From Streptomyces malachitofuscus (GTDB lineage: Bacteria > Actinomycetota > Actinomycetes > Streptomycetales > Streptomycetaceae), in NCBI RefSeq assembly GCF_014650055.1, contig NZ_BMUF01000001.1, forward strand, positions 659,640 to 723,639: a DNA stretch of 64,000 nt. Direction: 5' to 3'. Position numbers and translations under genes: made by a program. Shown in pieces: positions 17,934 through 25,717 of this stretch (the stretch's first letter is position 1; each line of letters begins with the position of its first letter). A model generated the notes under the pieces. The model saw nothing but the letters and a program-made list of their open reading frames with translations. It made no database searches and was not told where the DNA came from.

Positions 17934-18232
17934 TCGTCGCCTTCTCGGTGACACCGCTGGGCGTCGGCGAGGACGTGGGGGAGTACGTCGCCGACGCCGT
18001 GCGGGTGGTGCGCGAGTCGGGGCTGCCGAACCGCACCGACGCCATGTTCACCTCCGTCGAAGGTGAGTGGGACGAGGTGATGGACGTGGTCAGACGTGCC
18101 GTCGCCGCGGTGGAGGAGCGCGCGCCGCGTGTCTCCCTGGTCCTCAAGGCGGACATCCGCCCGGGTGTGGCGGACGGTCTCACGTCCAAGGTGGAGACCG
18201 TCGAGCGGCACCTGGCGCAGCGCGAGGGGTGA
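17930..18232 (+). CDS. MTH1187 family thiamine-binding protein
   Basis: 100 residues. N-terminus [24 protein letters not shown] and later [24 protein letters not shown] are characteristic of the small MTH1187/YkoF-like fold (PF01910), in which thiamine or an analogue binds between subunits. Translationally coupled to the DUF3817 gene. Its exact ligand and role in this organism are not clear from the context; no other thiamine genes are near. Confidence 0.85.
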   Translation: MIVAFSVTPLGVGEDVGEYVADAVRVVRESGLPNRTDAMFTSVEGEWDEVMDVVRRAVAAVEERAPRVSLVLKADIRPGVADGLTSKVETVERHLAQREG

Positions 18233-18293
18233 CCGCGGACCGATGAGTGAGACAGGGCTGACCGACATATGACCGGCCGATAGGGTCTGCTCC

Positions 18294-18803
18294 GTGCCGA
18301 AGCCGCTCAGTCTCTCGTTCGATCCCATCGCCCGCGCCGACGAGCTCTGGAAGCAGCGCTGGGGAAGCGTGCCGTCGATGGCCGCGATCACCTCGATCAT
18401 GCGGGCGCATCAGATCCTGCTGGCCGAGGTCGACGCGGTGGTCAAGCCGTACGGACTCACGTTCGCGCGGTACGAGGCCCTGGTGCTGCTGACCTTCTCC
18501 AAGTCGGGTGAGCTGCCGATGTCCAAGATCGGCGAACGGCTCATGGTGCATCCCACGTCGGTGACGAACACCGTGGACCGCCTGGTGCGCTCGGGCCTGG
18601 TGGCCAAGCGCCCCAACCCCAACGACGGCCGCGGCACCCTCGCGACCATCACCGACAAGGGGCGCGAGGTGGTCGAGGCCGCCACCCGCGACCTGATGGC
18701 GATGGACTTCGGCCTGGGCGCCTACGACGCCGAGGAGTGCGCCGAACTCTTCGCCATGCTCCGCCCGCTGCGGCTCGCGGCGGGGGACTTCCAGGAGGAC
18801 TGA
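18294..18803 (+). CDS. MarR-family transcriptional regulator
   Basis: 169 residues from GTG 18294. Winged-helix core: LTFARYEALVLLTFSKSGEL, PMSKIGERLMVHPTSVTNTVDRLV, wing VAKRPNPNDGRGTLATITDKG. It lies between two DUF3817 genes and upstream of icmA; it could control either. The near-perfect palindrome 424 bases downstream, at the icmA start, is a candidate binding site, which is inference. Confidence 0.88.
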   Translation: MPKPLSLSFDPIARADELWKQRWGSVPSMAAITSIMRAHQILLAEVDAVVKPYGLTFARYEALVLLTFSKSGELPMSKIGERLMVHPTSVTNTVDRLVRSGLVAKRPNPNDGRGTLATITDKGREVVEAATRDLMAMDFGLGAYDAEECAELFAMLRPLRLAAGDFQED

Positions 18804-18846
18804 CCCGGGGCAAGATCTCCCGGAACGGCCCGTTACGCTCGACTCC

Positions 18847-19179
18847 ATGAAGAAGAGCGTGCTCACCCGCTACCGGATCATGGCCTATGTCACCGGTGTC
18901 CTCCTCGTCGCGCTGACCTTTGGCATGATCGGCAAGTACGCGCTCGACATGGGCGGGGCCGCCGACTTCACCCAGGTGGTCAGCATCGCCCACGGCTGGC
19001 TCTACGTCGTCTACCTGATCTTCGCGTTCGACCTCGGTTCCAAGGCGAAGTGGCCGGTGAAGAAGCAGCTCTGGGTGCTGCTGGCCGGCACGGTTCCCAC
19101 GGCCGCGTTCTTCGTGGAGCGCAAGATCAGCCGTGAGCTGGAGACCAAGGTCGCCGACGAGGCCCCCGCGGTCGCGTAA
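18847..19179 (+). CDS. DUF3817 membrane protein (second copy)
   Basis: 110 residues. Segments IMAYVTGVLLVALTFGMIGKYA, VVSIAHGWLYVVYLIFAFDLG and LWVLLAGTVPTAAFFVERKI share the family pattern with 17589-17933 (HGxLxVxY ... P.. FFxxR). Paralogue on the same strand, so this is a small spread-out duplication around the MarR and thiamine-binding-like genes. Function unknown. Confidence 0.87.
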   Translation: MKKSVLTRYRIMAYVTGVLLVALTFGMIGKYALDMGGAADFTQVVSIAHGWLYVVYLIFAFDLGSKAKWPVKKQLWVLLAGTVPTAAFFVERKISRELETKVADEAPAVA

Positions 19180-19226
19180 CGCGTCTCACCGCCGTACGGA
19201 GCAGCGTGCGGCGGTCTCCCATCGAC

Positions 19227-19250
19227 ATTTACTTGGACGTCCTAGTAAAT
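19227..19250 (+). promoter_or_regulatory. 24-base palindromic operator at the icmA start
   Basis: Arms ATTTACT (19227-19233) and AGTAAAT (19244-19250) flank the self-complementary core GGACGTCC (19235-19242); 11 of 12 base pairs match. It ends 8 bases before the icmA ATG, so a bound regulator would block initiation. The AT-rich right half could also serve as part of a -10 element for a nearly leaderless transcript. Confidence 0.65.
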
Positions 19251-19258
19251 TCGAGGGT

Positions 19259-20959
19259 ATGGACGCTGACGCCATCGACGAGGGCCGCCGACGCTGGCAG
19301 GCCCGGTACGACGCCGCACGCAAGCGCGACGCGGATTTCACCACGCTCTCCGGCGATCCCGTGGAGCCGGTGTACGGTCCCCGGCCCGGGGACACCTACG
19401 AGGGGTTCGAGCGGATCGGCTGGCCCGGTGAGTACCCCTTCACCCGCGGTCTGTATCCGACCGGCTACCGGGGGCGGACGTGGACCATCCGGCAGTTCGC
19501 CGGGTTCGGCAACGCCGAGCAGACCAACGAGCGCTACAAGATGATCCTCGGCAACGGCGGAGGCGGCCTCTCCGTCGCCTTCGACATGCCGACGCTCATG
19601 GGCCGCGACTCCGACGACCCGCGCTCGCTGGGCGAGGTCGGCCACTGCGGGGTGGCGATCGACTCGGCGGCCGACATGGAGGTGCTGTTCCGGGACATCC
19701 CGCTCGGTGACGTCACCACCTCGATGACCATCAGCGGGCCCGCCGTGCCCGTCTTCTGCATGTATCTCGTCGCCGCCGAGCGCCAGGGCGTCGATCCGGG
19801 CGTGCTCAACGGCACGCTGCAGACGGACATCTTCAAGGAGTACATCGCGCAGAAGGAGTGGCTGTTCCAGCCCGAGCCTCATCTGCGCCTCATCGGCGAC
19901 CTGATGGAGCACTGCGCCGCCGGCATCCCCGCGTACAAGCCGCTCTCGGTCTCCGGCTACCACATCCGCGAGGCCGGGGCGACGGCAGCGCAGGAGCTGG
20001 CGTACACGCTGGCGGACGGCTTCGGGTACGTGGAGCTGGGGCTCAGCCGCGGGCTGGACGTCGACGTCTTCGCGCCCGGGCTGTCCTTCTTCTTCGACGC
20101 GCACGTCGACTTCTTCGAGGAGATCGCCAAGTTCCGTGCCGCCCGCCGCATCTGGGCGCGCTGGATGCGGGACGTGTACGGCGCGAAGAGCGAGAAGGCG
20201 CAGTGGCTGCGGTTCCACACGCAGACCGCCGGTGTCTCGCTGACCGCGCAGCAGCCGTACAACAACGTCGTCCGCACGGCCGTGGAGGCGCTGGCCGCGG
20301 TGCTCGGCGGGACCAACTCGCTGCACACCAACGCCCTCGACGAGACCCTCGCCCTCCCCAGCGAGCAGGCCGCCGAGATCGCCCTGCGCACCCAGCAGGT
20401 GCTGATGGAGGAGACCGGCGTCGGCAACGTCGCGGACCCGCTGGGCGGTTCCTGGTACGTCGAGCAGCTCACGGACCGGATCGAGGCGGACGCCGAGAAG
20501 ATCTTCGAGCAGATCAAGGAGCGCGGCCTGCGCGCCCACCCGGACGGCAAGCACCCGATCGGGCCGATCACCTCCGGCATCCTGCGCGGCATCGAGGACG
20601 GCTGGTTCACCGGCGAGATCGCCGAGTCGGCGTTCCGCTACCAGCAGGCGCTGGAGAAGGGCGACAAGCGGGTCGTGGGCGTCAACGTCCACACCGGGTC
20701 GGTCACCGGCGACCTGGAGATCCTGCGGGTCAGCCACGAGGTGGAGCGCGAGCAGGTCCGGCTGCTCGGCGAGCGCAAGGCCGCCCGCGACGACGCGAAG
20801 GTGCGCGGCGCGCTCGACGCCATGGTCGCGGCGGCGCGCTCCGGCACCAACATGATCGAGCCCATGCTCGACGCCGTACGCGCGGAGGCGACGCTCGGCG
20901 AGATCTGCGGCGTGCTGCGCGACGAGTGGGGCGTGTACACGGAGCCGGCCGGCTTCTGA
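19259..20959 (+). CDS. icmA: Isobutyryl-CoA mutase large subunit (IcmA)
   Basis: 566 residues from ATG 19259, exactly the length known for IcmA of S. cinnamonensis. Catalytic subunit that, with a separate B12-binding subunit (IcmB, not in this window), interconverts isobutyryl-CoA and n-butyryl-CoA. The residues reported to tell it from methylmalonyl-CoA mutase are in place: Phe80 in TIRQFAGFG (Tyr in MCM) and Gln198 in [10 protein letters not shown] (Arg in MCM). No B12-binding domain (DXHXXG) is fused. MeaB lies nearby at 10677. A 24-base palindrome directly before the start suggests specific repression, and a strong terminator follows. An upstream in-frame start at 19133 overlaps the preceding gene and was not used. 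Confidence 0.93.
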   Translation: MDADAIDEGRRRWQARYDAARKRDADFTTLSGDPVEPVYGPRPGDTYEGFERIGWPGEYPFTRGLYPTGYRGRTWTIRQFAGFGNAEQTNERYKMILGNGGGGLSVAFDMPTLMGRDSDDPRSLGEVGHCGVAIDSAADMEVLFRDIPLGDVTTSMTISGPAVPVFCMYLVAAERQGVDPGVLNGTLQTDIFKEYIAQKEWLFQPEPHLRLIGDLMEHCAAGIPAYKPLSVSGYHIREAGATAAQELAYTLADGFGYVELGLSRGLDVDVFAPGLSFFFDAHVDFFEEIAKFRAARRIWARWMRDVYGAKSEKAQWLRFHTQTAGVSLTAQQPYNNVVRTAVEALAAVLGGTNSLHTNALDETLALPSEQAAEIALRTQQVLMEETGVGNVADPLGGSWYVEQLTDRIEADAEKIFEQIKERGLRAHPDGKHPIGPITSGILRGIEDGWFTGEIAESAFRYQQALEKGDKRVVGVNVHTGSVTGDLEILRVSHEVEREQVRLLGERKAARDDAKVRGALDAMVAAARSGTNMIEPMLDAVRAEATLGEICGVLRDEWGVYTEPAGF

Positions 20960-20983
20960 ACCAGCCGCGCCGGCACGGCAACC

Positions 20984-21019
20984 CGGCAGGCGCGGTGTCG
21001 ACGGACACCGTGCCTGCCG
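20984..21019 (+). terminator. Terminator after icmA
   Basis: A 16-bp stem (CGGCAGGCGCGGTGTC / GACACCGTGCCTGCCG, one G-T pair) with a 4-base loop, 25 bases after the icmA stop, between convergent genes. The rest of the 20960-21226 gap shows nothing further. Confidence 0.75.
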
Positions 21020-21226
21020 CCGCGTTGTGCGGCCGGGGGCCGCTCCGGCTTCCCGGGGTGGCCTGCTTGGAGGGTGACGGATGCCGCCGGGCGGTTGATG
21101 CCTGCCGTCAGTACCGCGGCCGTGTCCCGCGGCGGACCAGGTCGGGCGCTGAACGGCGGGCGTACGGCTCAGTCGGATCGTGCGAACCCCGCGCGGGGCG
21201 CCGGTGCCGTGTCATGCGGCCGGAGG

Positions 21227-22267
21227 TCAGGCGGACAGCAGCACGACGCCGGCGTACGACAGTCCGGCCACGACCACCCACGCCCCCAGGCCCAGGGCCG
21301 CGACGCGGGCGCCCGTGCGGGTCAGGGCCCGCAGGTCGACCGCGCTGCCCAGACCGAACAGGGCGGCGGCGAGCAGGAGTTCCTGAGCGATGTGGGCCGC
21401 CTCCAGGGCCGGTGCGGGCAGCAGGCCCGTGCTGCGCAGCGCCACGGCGGCGAGGAACCCGACGACGAACACGGGGACCAGCGGCACACGCTTCGCACCC
21501 GGGACGCGGCCCTTGCCGCGCCGGACGCCCAGGGCGACCGCCGCGACGATCGGGGCGAGCAGGGCCACCCGCATCAGCTTCACCAGCACCGCCTCGCCGA
21601 GCGCCGCACCGCCCGCCGTCTGCGCGGTGGCGACCACCTGCCCGACGTCGTGCACGCTCGCGCCGGTCCAGCGCCCGAACTCGGCGTCGCTCAGCCCGAG
21701 CACGCCCTGCAGCAGTGGCAGCACCGCGATGGCGAGCGTTCCGCAGAGGGTCACCAGGGCGACCGAGGTGGCCGCGTCCCGCTCGTCGCTGCCCCGGGCC
21801 TCGCCCACCGCGCCGATCGCCGACGCCCCGCACACCGCGTACCCGGCGGCGATCAGCAGGGGCTGGTCGCCGGGCAGTCCAAGGCGTCTGCCGAGCCACC
21901 AGGTGCCCAGCAGCGTGACCGTCACGACGCCGAGCACCATGAGGACGGTGGCCCAGCCCAGGGCGCGGATGTCGGCGAAGGCGAGCCGCAGCCCGAGGAG
22001 CACGATCCCGGCCCGCATCAGCCGCTTGCCGACGAACGACAGCCCCGGCCGCGCGGAGGTCCGCACGACCGACCGCAGCCGGGGCAGATGCGCCGCCACG
22101 ACGCCCAGCACCACGGCCGCGGTGAGCATCGGCACCCCGGGCAGCACCCGGTGCACGCACCACGCCACGGCGACCGCGAGTGCCGCGAGGGCGAGTCCGG
22201 GCCGGCGGGACGCAGGCGCGGCGACCTCCTGGGACGGCCGTGCGGGCCGTTTGTCCAGCAGCGCCAT
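21227..22267 (-). CDS. YeiH-family putative sulfate/anion exporter
   Basis: 346 residues from ATG 22267, overlapping the last base of the upstream stop. About ten hydrophobic segments; family pattern GKRLMRAGIVLLGLRLAFADI, CGASAIGAVGEARGSDERDA and TGASVHDVGQVVATAQ (PF03601). The nearest functional clue is context: it is coupled to cysteine dioxygenase, whose product is degraded to sulfite, and it lies downstream of a LysR regulator, as E. coli yeiH lies beside the LysR gene yeiE. Export of sulfite/sulfate or a sulfonate is therefore inferred. Membrane protein. Confidence 0.88.
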   Translation of the reverse strand: MALLDKRPARPSQEVAAPASRRPGLALAALAVAVAWCVHRVLPGVPMLTAAVVLGVVAAHLPRLRSVVRTSARPGLSFVGKRLMRAGIVLLGLRLAFADIRALGWATVLMVLGVVTVTLLGTWWLGRRLGLPGDQPLLIAAGYAVCGASAIGAVGEARGSDERDAATSVALVTLCGTLAIAVLPLLQGVLGLSDAEFGRWTGASVHDVGQVVATAQTAGGAALGEAVLVKLMRVALLAPIVAAVALGVRRGKGRVPGAKRVPLVPVFVVGFLAAVALRSTGLLPAPALEAAHIAQELLLAAALFGLGSAVDLRALTRTGARVAALGLGAWVVVAGLSYAGVVLLSA

Positions 22268-22857
22268 CAGCGGTCCGCAGGCTGTGGATAGACCCGGCGG
22301 ACGCTGGTGCCGAAGCGGGATATGTCGGCGCCGTAGACGTGCAGGGATATCGCCGTTCCGGGCCCGTCGTTCCGGACCCGGTGGATGTCCCCGGGCGGGG
22401 CGAAGCCGCAGACCTCGCCGCGCTCGTTGACCATGTCGGCGGTGGCGACGAGCCGTGCGCCGTCGTCCGGGCCGGCGGCCGGCAGCAGCCGGTAGCGCCG
22501 CTCGTGCTCCCGGCCCTCGTGGACGCCGGTGGTGCACCAGGCGATGTGGTCGTGCACCGAGGTGCCCTGGCCGGGCAGCCAGACCAGGGCGACGACGGAG
22601 AAGCTGCCGTCGTGCTCGGCGTGCAGCAGGTGCTGCCGGTAGTGCTCCGGGTCGCTCTCGCACTGCCCGGGGGTGAGCAGGTCGGGAGCGCCCAGGTGCG
22701 GGGCGAGGCACTCGCCGACGAGATGGGCCGTGGGGTCGGGCGGCAGTCCGCGGCCGACGGTGGCTCTGATGTCCGCGATCAGGGTGGCGAGGCGTGCGGT
22801 GGGGCGCGGGACGGTGAAGGCGTCCGGGAGGCTCGTGGCACCGGGAGCGGGAGGCAT
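22267..22857 (-). CDS. Cysteine dioxygenase type I family protein
   Basis: 196 residues, cupin fold (PF05995). Iron-binding His pair in TSVHDHIAWCTTGVHEG and the third His in PPGDIHRVRNDGPG; the Cys in AWCTTG may correspond to the family's cross-link position. It oxidises cysteine to cysteine sulfinate. Coupled by a one-base overlap to the YeiH-type exporter. The 94 bases upstream contain AAGCACCGCTTAT (22917-22929), similar to a motif in front of the LysR gene, so the regulator probably acts here. Confidence 0.88.
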   Translation of the reverse strand: MPPAPGATSLPDAFTVPRPTARLATLIADIRATVGRGLPPDPTAHLVGECLAPHLGAPDLLTPGQCESDPEHYRQHLLHAEHDGSFSVVALVWLPGQGTSVHDHIAWCTTGVHEGREHERRYRLLPAAGPDDGARLVATADMVNERGEVCGFAPPGDIHRVRNDGPGTAISLHVYGADISRFGTSVRRVYPQPADR

Positions 22858-22916
22858 GGCAGGAGCGTCGGCCGGGAGGACGCATCACGTCCAACGCGAG
22901 TTTCTTCGCCTTTCCC

Positions 22917-22929
22917 AAGCACCGCTTAT
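22917..22929 (-). promoter_or_regulatory. LysR-type site before cysteine dioxygenase
   Basis: AAGCACCGCTTAT, an interrupted dyad (AAGC/GCTT), about 60 bases upstream of the cysteine dioxygenase start. A related ATAAGCAGCTTTT is found before the LysR gene at 23867-23879. Short T-N-A dyads of this kind are usual LysR contact sites. Confidence 0.45.
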
Positions 22930-22951
22930 GGATCGGCCCGTCCGGCGGGGC

Positions 22952-23857
22952 TCAGCAGCCGTCCTTCGCGGCCGCCACCGCCTTCAGCCCCTCCAGTACG
23001 CGCGCCGTCGCCGGTATCCGCAGGTGCTCGGGCAGGACGTAGGCGGAGATCTTGCGCCGGGAGACGGGCCGCAGCGGCCGGCCGGCGACCTTCGGGTGGC
23101 GCATGAAGTTCAGGACGAGCGAGGGGAGCATGGCGACCCCCAGCCCCTCGGCGACCAGGCTCTGCACGGCGAGGTTGTCGTCGGTCATGAACGCGATGTC
23201 GGGGACGAACCCCTCCTCCGCGCACTCGTGGAGCAGATTGGCCCGGCAGCGCGGGCAGCCGGCGATCCAGCGCTCCTGGGCCAGATCCGTGAGCCGGACC
23301 GCCCGCCGCCGGGCCAGCGGGTGCCCGGCCGGCAGCAGCACGGTCAGCTGGTCCTCCAGCAGCGGTATCTCCACCAGCCCTTCCGGAACCTGTTCGTGCA
23401 GTCCGGGATAGGTGAACGCCAGCGAGATGTCGCACTCGCCCCGGGTGAGCCGCCGCAGCGACTCGGGCGGCTCGTTCTCCAGCAGGTCGACGCGGAGCGC
23501 GGGATGGTCGACGGTCAGCCGGGCCAGGGTCTCGGGGATCAGGGTGGAGTTGGCGCTGGGGAAGGCGCACAGGCGGACCCGTCCGGCGCGCAGCCGCGTG
23601 AGGGCGTTCATCTGCTCCTGCGCGGCGGACATGGCGTCGAGAATGACCGAGGTGTGCCGGGCCAGTGCCTCACCGGCCTCGGTGAGCCGCAGACCACGGC
23701 CCACCCGGACGAACAGGGCGGAGCCGGTGTCCCGCTCCAGGGCCTTCATCTGCTGTGTGATCGCCGGCTGGGTGTAGCCGAGGGCACGTGCGGCGGCCGA
23801 GTAGGAGCCGGTCCTGACCACCTCGTGGAACGTCTTGATGTGCCGGGAATCGAACAC
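22952..23857 (-). CDS. LysR-family transcriptional regulator
   Basis: About 301 residues from GTG 23857 (VFDSRHIKTFHEVVRTGSYS), giving the usual LysR start. An upstream GTG at 23920 overlaps the methyltransferase stop and would add 21 residues; it is less likely because the AT-rich stretch 23862-23884 looks like promoter/operator DNA. HTH: SYSAAARALGYTQPAITQQMKALE. The effector domain carries GCPRCRANLLHEC, a Cys cluster that may respond to a sulfur compound or redox. Its downstream neighbours are cysteine dioxygenase and a YeiH-type exporter, so control of sulfur-amino-acid catabolism is the best inference. Confidence 0.88.
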   Translation of the reverse strand: MFDSRHIKTFHEVVRTGSYSAAARALGYTQPAITQQMKALERDTGSALFVRVGRGLRLTEAGEALARHTSVILDAMSAAQEQMNALTRLRAGRVRLCAFPSANSTLIPETLARLTVDHPALRVDLLENEPPESLRRLTRGECDISLAFTYPGLHEQVPEGLVEIPLLEDQLTVLLPAGHPLARRRAVRLTDLAQERWIAGCPRCRANLLHECAEEGFVPDIAFMTDDNLAVQSLVAEGLGVAMLPSLVLNFMRHPKVAGRPLRPVSRRKISAYVLPEHLRIPATARVLEGLKAVAAAKDGC

Positions 23858-23866
23858 CCGGGCATC

Positions 23867-23879
23867 ATAAGCAGCTTTT
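23867..23879 (-). promoter_or_regulatory. LysR-type site before its own gene
   Basis: ATAAGCAGCTTTT directly upstream of the LysR start, sharing the ATAAGC/GCTT dyad with the site before cysteine dioxygenase. Suggests autoregulation. Confidence 0.4.
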
Positions 23880-23916
23880 GGGGGGTCGCCGTCGCCCGCC
23901 GCCGGGGCGGTGCCCG

Positions 23917-24729
23917 TCACGGCTTGCGCGCCACCGCCCCGTAGAGCGAGATCACGGCGCCGGCGTCGGTGCTCTCGTCCACGGCGAGCTCGGGATGCCA
24001 GTCGGTCACCTGGACGAGACCGGGCTCCACGAAGTCGAGCCCCTCGAAGAAGCGGGCGACCTCCGCGCGGCCGCGGGGCGCGAGCGTGACACCGCCCGCC
24101 CGGTACATCGCGACCCCGCGGCCGACCGCCTCGGGGTCGAAGTCGGCGGTGAGCTGGGACAGCACCAGGTAGCTGCCGGAGGGAAGGGCGTCGACGAGGC
24201 GCGCCACCAGGGCGTGGGGGTCGTCCTCGTCGCCGAGGAAGTGCGTCAGCGCCACGAGGGACAGGGCCACGGGACGGGCGAGGTCCAGGCTCTCGCGGGC
24301 CCGGCGCAGGATGAGCTCCGGCTCACGCACATCGGCCTGGACGTAGTCGGTGACGCCCTCGGGGGTGCTGCGCAGCAGCGCCTCCGCGTGCTTCAGCACG
24401 ATGGGATCGTTGTCGGTGTAGACGACGCGGGACTCGGGCGCGACGCGCTGGGCCAGCTGGTGCAGGTTGGGTTCGGTGGGGATGCCGGTGCCGACGTCCA
24501 GGTACTGCCGGACGCCCGCCGGGCCGGCCAGCCACCGGGTGACGCGCTGCATGAACCAGCGGTTGGTGCGGGCGATGTGCCGGGCCGTGCCGTCGACGCC
24601 CATGATCTGCCGGCCCAGTTCCTCGTCGACGGGGTAGTTGTCCTTGCCGCCGAGGAACCAGTCGTAGACCCGGGCCGGGTGCGGCCTGGAGGTGTCGATC
24701 CGTGCCGTGACGGGTCCGGTCCCGGTCAT
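23917..24729 (-). CDS. SAM-dependent methyltransferase, DUF574/PF04672 family
   Basis: 270 residues from ATG 24729. The family signature is clear: HPARVYDWFLGGKDNYPVD near the N-terminus, motif I QYLDVGTGIPTEPNLHQLAQ, VVYTDNDPIVLKHAEAL, and SLVALTHFLGDEDDPHALV. This family is expanded in Streptomyces, often dozens of copies per genome, with mostly unknown substrates. Adjacent to the LysR gene on the same strand but probably unrelated in function. Confidence 0.9.
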   Translation of the reverse strand: MTGTGPVTARIDTSRPHPARVYDWFLGGKDNYPVDEELGRQIMGVDGTARHIARTNRWFMQRVTRWLAGPAGVRQYLDVGTGIPTEPNLHQLAQRVAPESRVVYTDNDPIVLKHAEALLRSTPEGVTDYVQADVREPELILRRARESLDLARPVALSLVALTHFLGDEDDPHALVARLVDALPSGSYLVLSQLTADFDPEAVGRGVAMYRAGGVTLAPRGRAEVARFFEGLDFVEPGLVQVTDWHPELAVDESTDAGAVISLYGAVARKP

Positions 24730-24854
24730 GCGCGCCCTCCCTGGCCGCTCGGTGTCCCGTATGTCCCGGTGGGGATGATCAGGATCCTCGCAGCGTGCGG
24801 AGGGCGGCGACAGGCGACTACCGGCCGACCGTGGCCGGTTCGCGGTCTTGCGTG

Positions 24855-25481
24855 TCAGACGGCGCCGGGTGCGGCGGCGAGGCCCGACAGCAGGACGCGG
24901 GTGAAGCCGTGCGCCCACTCCTCGTCGGCCGGCTCCGCGCTGACCAGCGTGCGGTGCACCACCGCGCCGGCCACCATGTCGAAGATCAGGTCGACCGTGC
25001 GGGCCGCCGCCTCGGCGTCGGGCTGGGGCGGCAGCTCGCCCCGCTCCTGGGCGCGGGCCCGGCCCGCGAGGACGAGACGTTTCTGCCGTTCGACGATCGA
25101 GGCGCGGATGCGCTCGCGCAGGAGGTCGTCCCGGGTGGCCTCGGCGACCACCGCCATCAGCCCGCTCCTGGCCTCCGGACGGGCCAGGATCGCGGCGAAC
25201 TGGAGCACCACGCCCTCTATGTCGGCGGCCAGGGAGCCGCGGTCGGGCAGGCTCAGCTCGTCGAAGAGCTCCGCGACCGCGTCCACGACCAGTTCGTTCT
25301 TGCCCGCCCAGCGACGGTAGAGCGTGGTCTTCGCAACCCCGGCGCGCACCGCGACGTCTCCCAAGGTGAGCTTGGACCAGCCGAGTTCGACCAGAGCCTG
25401 ACGGGTCGCGGCCAGGATCGCGGCGTCCGCGGCGGCACTGCGCGGGCGCCCGGTGCGACTGGCTGGGGTGCGGCTCTGCAT
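24855..25481 (-). CDS. TetR-family transcriptional regulator
   Basis: 208 residues from ATG 25481 (MQSRTPASRTGRPRSAAADA). HTH: LTLGDVAVRAGVAKTTLYRRWAGKNELVVDAV; all-helical C-terminal domain of the TetR_C type. Divergent from the thioredoxin-like gene at 25718. A 17-base palindrome (25569-25585) in the space between is the likely operator. Ligand unknown. Confidence 0.9.
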   Translation of the reverse strand: MQSRTPASRTGRPRSAAADAAILAATRQALVELGWSKLTLGDVAVRAGVAKTTLYRRWAGKNELVVDAVAELFDELSLPDRGSLAADIEGVVLQFAAILARPEARSGLMAVVAEATRDDLLRERIRASIVERQKRLVLAGRARAQERGELPPQPDAEAAARTVDLIFDMVAGAVVHRTLVSAEPADEEWAHGFTRVLLSGLAAAPGAV

Positions 25482-25568
25482 GTCACGACCATAACCGGCG
25501 GATACCGGGCGGTCCGTGGTGAGAGAGATCACGGGGGCGGGGTGCCACGGGAGCCCCGGTCGGCATTA

Positions 25569-25585
25569 CGCTACGGCTCGTAGCG
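25569..25585 (+). promoter_or_regulatory. TetR-like operator palindrome
   Basis: Perfect 7-bp arms CGCTACG and CGTAGCG around GCT, about 90 bases upstream of the TetR start and 132 bases upstream of the divergent gene. Size and symmetry fit a TetR dimer site. Confidence 0.55.
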
Positions 25586-25717
25586 AAAGCACGCGTGACC
25601 GGCGTGCCCGAGCGACGACCACCGGCGCGGGGTGGGGACCCGGCGCCAACGCACACGTACGCCTGGGTTTCCCGGGCGCTTTTCACACACACGCGGAGTA
25701 CGGGGGAGGATAGGCGC

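Noticed and set aside
19230..19248. Canonical -35/-10 pair TTGGAC and TAGTAA at the icmA start
   Set aside because: The spacing is only 4 bases, so they cannot serve together; they belong to the palindrome.
19259..20959. Calling the mutase methylmalonyl-CoA mutase MutB or MeaA
   Set aside because: Phe80 and Gln198 and the 566-residue length without a B12 domain fit IcmA; MutB and MeaA are longer and carry the cobalamin-binding domain.
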